Under the pieces are notes generated by a model. That model saw only the letters and a list, made by a program, of their open reading frames with translations, had not been told where the DNA came from and did no database searches. A stretch of 64,000 nt of DNA, from NCBI RefSeq assembly GCF_002752635.1, contig NZ_AYTW01000004.1, positions 62,001 to 126,000 on the forward strand. The letters run 5' to 3'. Within the stretch, counting starts at the first letter, position 1, and each line of letters opens with the position of its first letter. Position numbers and translations under genes: made by a program. Origin of the DNA: Mesotoga sp. Brook.08.105.5.1 (GTDB taxonomy: Bacteria; Thermotogota; Thermotogae; Petrotogales; Kosmotogaceae). Of the stretch, positions 59,376 through 64,000 are shown piece by piece.

Positions 59376-59876
59376 CTATTGGACAAGTCTTTCGATGATT
59401 CCGGCTAATTGTTTCCCGCTTTCTATAAGATTCGATCTGACCTCCTTCAAATCCTGTTTAATCTGCAATCCTTTGAAGTTTTTCGTCCCGACTACTTTCG
59501 CGCCGGCCTTTTCGGCTTTTGCGGAGAATCTCTTTAGAGCTTTCTCATTTGTCTCACCTGCTCCTACACCTACTAGAAACACACTCTTGCCTTTCAGATC
59601 GGCATTGTTCACGAAAGTATTCATCTGAGGCGAAGGATGCCAGGCGTAAATTGGAGTCAACAGCACCAGGAATTCGAAACTGCCGATATCTGGAAGCGGT
59701 TCCTTCAACGGACTTCCAAGGCCAAGCAGCGCATAGAGACCGGATATCGATTTCAAGGGCTTTTTTTCTTCAAGTTTGAAGAGTTCTGCACCAATAGAAT
59801 CGGAAAAGCTTTCCGCAATTTCCTTTGTCGAACCAGATCTGCTGTAATAAACTGCACATAGTTTCACACCGATCAT
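59376..59876 (-). CDS. Flavodoxin-like protein
   Basis: 166 residues with the flavodoxin layout: N-terminal FMN phosphate loop YYSRSGSTKEIAES, the second FMN loop LTPIYAWHPSPQM around residue 78, then VGVGAGETNEKA near residue 105. The protein is more like the flavodoxin-domain family that includes protoporphyrinogen oxidase-like flavoproteins than classic small flavodoxin; FMN binding is probable. The ATG overlaps the iadA stop (ATGA). Its partner is unknown. Confidence 0.83.
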   Translation of the reverse strand: MIGVKLCAVYYSRSGSTKEIAESFSDSIGAELFKLEEKKPLKSISGLYALLGLGSPLKEPLPDIGSFEFLVLLTPIYAWHPSPQMNTFVNNADLKGKSVFLVGVGAGETNEKALKRFSAKAEKAGAKVVGTKNFKGLQIKQDLKEVRSNLIESGKQLAGIIERLVQ

Positions 59877-61003
59877 CGCCTTTTTTCCAAAATTGATCTT
59901 CCACTGGAAATTACTTCGATTATCTGGAAATCCCGATCAATGAATAAGATGTTTGCAGAGCCTCCCTTCTTGAGCAGCCCAATTCCGTTTCTCTGCAGAT
60001 GATAGAACGCAGCCGGGTTTGCCGTAAAAGGCTTCAGAGCTTCATGTATCGGAAGACCTCTGCCTTTGACCAATCTTGTGAAGGTTTTAAGAAGAGTATC
60101 GACCGGTGCCGGCCTTATCCCGACCAGGTTCTTTTCATTATCGAATCTGGGAAGAGAACCGAGGCCGTCAGAAGAGACACAGATCCTGTCGAATCTGATC
60201 TTCTTGCTGTAGATGTCTTTCAGAACCAGGTGTGTGCTTTGTTCATCCGCAGTGATGTCAATATATCCGCCCTTGTTGCTCACCCAGTCGATGCCCTGAC
60301 TTAGGAGTTCCTCCGATCGACAGATGTGTGTAGGGATAATCTGTCGTGGATTGAGAGTACCGTCGGCAACTGCTTCATAAAGAGGTTTAAGCTTCTCCTG
60401 TCCATCTCCAAGATGCAGCACGGTCACTCCAGCCTTGCCGGAAAGCATTCCGGCCACACGCGCGTCCATAGCAAATCTCTGAAGCTCTGTGGAACTAAGG
60501 TTACTGCTTCTATGATCCGAGACGGCAACCTCGCCCACGCCGATTATCTCGGGAATGAATACAATATCCCTCATGACATCCCCCGTAAGCGTCTTCAAAG
60601 GGTATCTGTAAGAGCCTGTCAGCATGTAAGAATCTATCCCCGAGTTTCGGAAGTCCCTAACCTTTGCAAGCAAAGAAGCGTGATCTCTGGTAACACCATC
60701 GGTGCCCAACATTCCAACAACTGTCGTGGTCCCGACTTCGGCGAATTGCTGCGAAGAACCTTCAGGAGTTCTTGTTGAAAAGCCTCCTTCTCCGCCTCCC
60801 CCGATTAGATGCACGTGCCCGTCAACAAATCCGGGAATCGCGTACGCCTCACCTAGGTCGAATACATCTCCGCTGAGCGACCGAACGGCCGATTCGTTGA
60901 TCCCTTCATCGATTTCGACAATCCTCTCTCCAGAAATCAGAATGTCTTTCCTTCCGAGAGGTTCTGGAGCAAATACTTCAACGTTCTTAAACAGAGTTAA
61001 CAT
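59873..61003 (-). CDS. iadA: Isoaspartyl dipeptidase (beta-aspartyl peptidase)
   Basis: Amidohydrolase that cleaves isoaspartyl dipeptides released from damaged proteins. 376 residues with metal-site GHVHLIGGGGEGG (HxH), GTTTVVGMLGTDG, GVGEVAVSDHRSS, HLGDG, THICR and the final catalytic Asp in SSDGLGSLP. All ligands are present, in contrast to the degenerate homologue at 9-10 kb. The ATG follows the peptidase stop directly (TAGATG) behind GGGGAGGAA, and the stop overlaps the flavodoxin start; an S41 peptidase-iadA-flavodoxin operon. Confidence 0.95.
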   Translation of the reverse strand: MLTLFKNVEVFAPEPLGRKDILISGERIVEIDEGINESAVRSLSGDVFDLGEAYAIPGFVDGHVHLIGGGGEGGFSTRTPEGSSQQFAEVGTTTVVGMLGTDGVTRDHASLLAKVRDFRNSGIDSYMLTGSYRYPLKTLTGDVMRDIVFIPEIIGVGEVAVSDHRSSNLSSTELQRFAMDARVAGMLSGKAGVTVLHLGDGQEKLKPLYEAVADGTLNPRQIIPTHICRSEELLSQGIDWVSNKGGYIDITADEQSTHLVLKDIYSKKIRFDRICVSSDGLGSLPRFDNEKNLVGIRPAPVDTLLKTFTRLVKGRGLPIHEALKPFTANPAAFYHLQRNGIGLLKKGGSANILFIDRDFQIIEVISSGRSILEKRR

Positions 61004-62233
61004 CTATTCCTCCCCTTCCCATCCATAGGTCATAACGGCTTCAAAGGCTAGATCGCGCATTTCGTAATAGCCCTGGAAGGATCTCACCGCCAATATGTCC
61101 GGCATAAAAGCTTCCGATGTATCGGATGTAGTCTTCCAATAAGTGGTTGAACAACTTACAAAAATTCCCGAGTTAGGCAGCTGAAATCTACCTACTTCAC
61201 CATAGTGCCTCGGACTGCCACCGGTCGGTTCACCCACAAAGATCGCGTTTGTGCGTTTTCTCATGGAAATGGCATTGAGAACTGCCGAAGAGAAGGTTCC
61301 GCGATCGATTAGAACAAAGAGCTTTCCAGTTCTGTTCAATCTCCAATCTATCATCATTCTTAGAATAAAGGGTGCCAGAACGACAGAGCTGCCTCCTCTA
61401 TTTCCCCTGAGATCAAGGACGAATTTGCTTACTGGGTTGGTCCAGGTGAATAGAAACATTCTACAACTAAACAGTATGAACGGGTTTACTTTTTCCGAAC
61501 CACATGAAGCATAATGAAAATGCAAGATCCTGGAATCAGGGTAGTACTGATACCAGTACTTCCTTCCTTGATAGCTTCTGTCTATCTCATCCGCTCTCTT
61601 CTGTAACCAATGAAATACTTCTCTTTGAGGCTTTACGGAGGCTTCAATTATCTCTCCTTCCTTTTCGACCTTAAGAAGAAGATTTCCATCCATGTCAACC
61701 ATTCCCAGGCCCTTCATAATCTCTTCTTTGTTCAAATAGTCAGAGTGAGATTGGAGAAATCCCCATTCATTGTCGAATGATACAACCTTTCTCAACCTAT
61801 ACAAAGCGTCTTCGACTTCCATGCCCGCAATCTCAACTACTCTGCAGTTCAGCAGGTGCTTTTCACTATCCGATGTGGCAACTATATAAAGCCCGTCAGT
61901 AAACCAGTAAGTGTAAATTGGATAGACAGCAAGCCTGCTATCGGGATAGATCGCAGTGTGGCCGTCTCCAATCGATGCGACGATTTCTGTAAGCCTTGTG
62001 TAGATCTCGCTGGACGACAGATTCTCCAGATCGCGTTCCAGACTTCGCAGAAGCTGTCTGAACGTACCCTCATCCGTCTTGAAATAGGGATTAGGGTGAG
62101 TGTTCAACAGTTTTTCTTCGAGAAACCCGATGTCCTGCCTCCACTCCTTTACAGATACATCCTCCAAACTATGTGCGAGAAGTGGCAGTGCTAATGAGAA
62201 CAAGAGGAGAAACACGGATAGAATTCTCTTCAT
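61004..62233 (-). CDS. Secreted S41-like (tail-specific) peptidase
   Basis: 409 residues from ATG 62233, behind GGAAGGG. A signal peptide (residues 3-20) is followed by a helical N-terminal part, a PDZ-like central segment and a C-terminal S41 core: FVLDLRGNRGG near residue 285, and DRGTFSSAVLNA, which contains the expected Ser nucleophile; the general-base Lys is not clear. The family cleaves protein C-termini, and members near dipeptidases may take part in peptide turnover. It is first in the operon with iadA and the flavodoxin. Confidence 0.83.
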   Translation of the reverse strand: MKRILSVFLLLFSLALPLLAHSLEDVSVKEWRQDIGFLEEKLLNTHPNPYFKTDEGTFRQLLRSLERDLENLSSSEIYTRLTEIVASIGDGHTAIYPDSRLAVYPIYTYWFTDGLYIVATSDSEKHLLNCRVVEIAGMEVEDALYRLRKVVSFDNEWGFLQSHSDYLNKEEIMKGLGMVDMDGNLLLKVEKEGEIIEASVKPQREVFHWLQKRADEIDRSYQGRKYWYQYYPDSRILHFHYASCGSEKVNPFILFSCRMFLFTWTNPVSKFVLDLRGNRGGSSVVLAPFILRMMIDWRLNRTGKLFVLIDRGTFSSAVLNAISMRKRTNAIFVGEPTGGSPRHYGEVGRFQLPNSGIFVSCSTTYWKTTSDTSEAFMPDILAVRSFQGYYEMRDLAFEAVMTYGWEGEE

Positions 62234-62577
62234 CTTTACCATCCCTTCCGATATTCGATGAGATTTTATCATTTACTTCAGGTCTTGCAGAAATCAAGCT
62301 ATTCGCTCTCAAGAAGCGCTTTGCCCGGTTTGCTATGTATAATTGACTTCTCATGGTTCAATAGAAGCAGAGAGTTGATATCGTGAATCCTGGGCTCAGT
62401 CGACATACAAGTGGCTCTCTCCTTTGTAAGTTGTTTAGAAGAAGATACCAAGTCATAAGCGAAATCGTAGCTCGGAAAGAAGTTTGGACTGTCAACAAGA
62501 GGAGAGATCTCTCCTCGTCAAGCATTCGGGGCATTTAGATGAGGAAAGTAATATGCTCTATGCCGGAGGAAGATTTG
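62234..62577. other. Divergent intergenic region upstream of plsY
   Basis: About 340 bases between divergent genes. It holds a consensus TATAAT on the plus strand at 62338-62343 without a good -35, and an 18-bp perfect palindrome at 62499-62516 (listed separately). CCGGAGGAAG at 62564-62573 serves plsY. No other structure was noticed. Confidence 0.4.
62499..62516. promoter_or_regulatory. 18-bp perfect palindrome upstream of plsY
   Basis: GAGGAGAGATCTCTCCTC reads identically on both strands, centred at 62507/62508, about 62 nt before the plsY ATG. It may be an operator for a dimeric repressor or a transcript hairpin; no T-run follows, so it is not a typical terminator. Confidence 0.45.
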
Positions 62578-63168
62578 ATGTTCATCCTGTGGACTCTCAT
62601 TGGCTTTTTTTCAGGCTCAATAATGTTTTCTAAAATGATTTATGAGAAGACGACCGGTAAGAAGATCAGGGAGATTGGCGACGGCAACCCTGGATCTTCC
62701 AATGTGATAAGGGGAGCAGGACTAGCACTTGGGTTGTTAGCGATGGCGCTCGACTACTTCAAGGGGTATCTTCCCGTGCTGCTCGCCCTTTCGATTGGAG
62801 GAATTTCCGGCTGGGAGATAGTACCCGTCGCAGTCTCTCCGGTTCTGGGTCACGCCTTTTCACCCTTTCTGCGAATGAATGGAGGTAAGGCTGTAGCGGT
62901 CTCTTTCGGCATCTGGTCAGGTGTAACCCAATGGGTCGGACCTTCAATAATCGGAGCGTTTATGTTGTTGTTCTCATTCGTCATAAATCCCAGGACCGAT
63001 GGCTGGAAGGTAATTCTGAGCATGTGCGGCCTCCTGATCTTTCTCGTCGTTCAGAAGGACGTTATTGCTATCTCAATTTGGACAATAAACACAACAATCC
63101 TTGCTTTCAAACACAGTGATCAGCTTGCTTTTCCCATAGCATTCAGGTTTCGGAGGAAGGAAAAATGA
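62578..63168 (+). CDS. plsY: Glycerol-3-phosphate acyltransferase PlsY-type
   Basis: Integral-membrane acyltransferase of phospholipid synthesis that transfers acyl groups from acyl-phosphate to glycerol 3-phosphate. 196 residues with five or more membrane segments and the PlsY motifs GDGNPGSSNVIRGAG, LDYFKGYLPV, and GHAFSPFLRMNGGKAVAVSFG. ATG 62578 lies behind GGAGGAAGATTTG. It overlaps the next glycosyltransferase gene by ATGA. Confidence 0.9.
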   Translation: MFILWTLIGFFSGSIMFSKMIYEKTTGKKIREIGDGNPGSSNVIRGAGLALGLLAMALDYFKGYLPVLLALSIGGISGWEIVPVAVSPVLGHAFSPFLRMNGGKAVAVSFGIWSGVTQWVGPSIIGAFMLLFSFVINPRTDGWKVILSMCGLLIFLVVQKDVIAISIWTINTTILAFKHSDQLAFPIAFRFRRKEK

Positions 63169-64000
63169 CCTCTCTTCTCTCCCAGTCAGTTTCAGTTGCT
63201 CTCTTCCTAGGTATGATGTTTTTAATTTCAGTCTCTAACGCGATTCTGATGAAAAAGATCAGCCGTTTCGAAAGGGTTCTCCATGGCCCTCTGGTTTCAG
63301 TACTGATTCCTGCCAGAAACGAAGAGAAAAACATCTCAAGGTGCGTTTACTCCCTTCTTAATCAAGATTACCGCAATCTCGAACTAATCGTACTCGACGA
63401 TAGCTCATCCGACGCAACACTCCAAATCCTTGAATCAATGAGAAGTGAGTTTAACAACCTCAGAGTAATTAAGGGAGAAGCTTTGCCAGAAGGATGGCTC
63501 GGCAAGCACTGGGCATGCCACCAGCTTGCAAGAGAAGCGAAGGGAGAGATCCTCCTTTTCACAGATGCCGATACCGTTCACGCTTCCCCCACAATTTCAC
63601 ACGCTGTAAGCGTCATGATTAGAGAAAAAACAGATCTGTTGACGGCCGTGGTTAAGGAGAAGACCGACACGCTGGGTGAGTTGATAACTATACCATTTAT
63701 GATTCACAGTGTCTTCTCGATCTTTCCACTCATTATCGCGTATGGCAAGAGGTGCAAATCACTCGCGGCAGCCAGCGGTCAGTTCATGATGTTCAGGAGG
63801 CTATCCTATCTCTCAATCGGAGGCCATGAGGCTGTGAAGGACCACGGGGTCGATGATATCTCTCTTGGCAGGCTGATAAAGAAGGCTGGGATGAAGTGGA
63901 GACTGTACGATGCTTCAGATCTTGTAGAGTGCAAGATGTACGATGGATTCAAAGCCGCATATTTGGGCTTTCTCAAGAATTACTTCTCCCTGTTTGACTA
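63165..64000 (+). CDS. GT2-family glycosyltransferase (cut by window edge)
   Basis: The frame is open for 278 codons from the ATG at 63165 to the window end, so the C-terminus is missing. An N-terminal membrane segment (residues 8-25) is followed by a GT-A core: SVLIPARNEEKNISRC near residue 47, LDDSSSD, the metal-binding DAD in FTDADT near residue 128 and an acidic DDISLGRL segment. The layout resembles CrtQ-like and other membrane GT2 enzymes that glycosylate lipids or carotenoids. Cotranscribed with plsY through ATGA overlap, which suggests a lipid acceptor. Confidence 0.85.
   Translation, partial: MTSLLSQSVSVALFLGMMFLISVSNAILMKKISRFERVLHGPLVSVLIPARNEEKNISRCVYSLLNQDYRNLELIVLDDSSSDATLQILESMRSEFNNLRVIKGEALPEGWLGKHWACHQLAREAKGEILLFTDADTVHASPTISHAVSVMIREKTDLLTAVVKEKTDTLGELITIPFMIHSVFSIFPLIIAYGKRCKSLAAASGQFMMFRRLSYLSIGGHEAVKDHGVDDISLGRLIKKAGMKWRLYDASDLVECKMYDGFKAAYLGFLKNYFSLFD

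Overview
The window looks like chromosomal DNA from a member of the Thermotogota, most probably a Mesotoga/Kosmotoga-type organism. The pointers are a single-chain phosphoglycerate kinase-triosephosphate isomerase fusion, a Thermotoga-type 59-residue ferredoxin downstream of serA and a class V aminotransferase, frequent TTG and GTG starts placed 5-9 nt after strong GGAGG-type ribosome binding sites, and moderate GC content. The species call is inference from gene content and recalled family features; no database search was possible.

From 1 to about 46.4 kb most genes are on the minus strand and are housekeeping. In order they are: a TldD/TldE-type pair (0-1.8 kb); a GATase-proC-proA-proB proline operon (2.1-5.8 kb); glpX (5.9-6.9 kb); a plus-strand island with a secreted DUF3298-like protein, tRNA-Leu(CAA), a TagA-type glycosyltransferase and a metal-site-less amidohydrolase homologue (7.3-10.3 kb); radA-disA (10.3-12.7 kb); lipoprotein-methyltransferase-tmk-clpC (12.8-18.5 kb); a RibD-C/DHFR-like gene and tRNA-Gly(CCC) (18.7-19.2 kb). 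Then comes a ten-gene chain, coiled coil-zapA-murI-yvcK-whiA-nrdR-greA-lysS-yqeY-glmL (19.3-26.9 kb), joining cell division, wall precursor supply, transcription fidelity and translation. Next are dnaX-ybaB-gap and pgk-tpi, a replication/nucleoid pair directly followed by the triose-phosphate enzymes (26.9-31.8 kb); a MATE transporter; a translationally coupled cluster of a DUF1175 protein, an alpha-2-macroglobulin, an HExxH peptidase and oligoendopeptidase F (33.4-41.2 kb); an FMN-binding protein, dnaA, and aminotransferase-serA-ferredoxin (42-46.3 kb).

To the right of about 46.5 kb the orientation is mixed and the character changes. There are secreted proteins (an NHL propeller and a protein with three internal repeats), long non-coding stretches with decayed reading frames, a pair of 30-bp direct repeats with CRISPR-like spacing, and two genes each disrupted by a single in-frame stop (a Pr6Pr-type membrane protein and an RdgB/HAM1 pyrophosphatase). 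Intact genes here encode a DUF4332 helix-hairpin-helix protein, a GNAT protein, a P-type cation ATPase, an alpha/beta hydrolase, MntP, a flavodoxin, isoaspartyl dipeptidase, an S41-like peptidase, PlsY and a truncated glycosyltransferase at the right edge.

The strongest observation is at the PGK-TPI junction. Nine consecutive A residues are followed at once by stop codons in both alternative frames, so slippage in either direction would release free PGK while faithful decoding gives the bifunctional enzyme. The most coherent unusual gene cluster is the coupled macroglobulin-peptidase operon.
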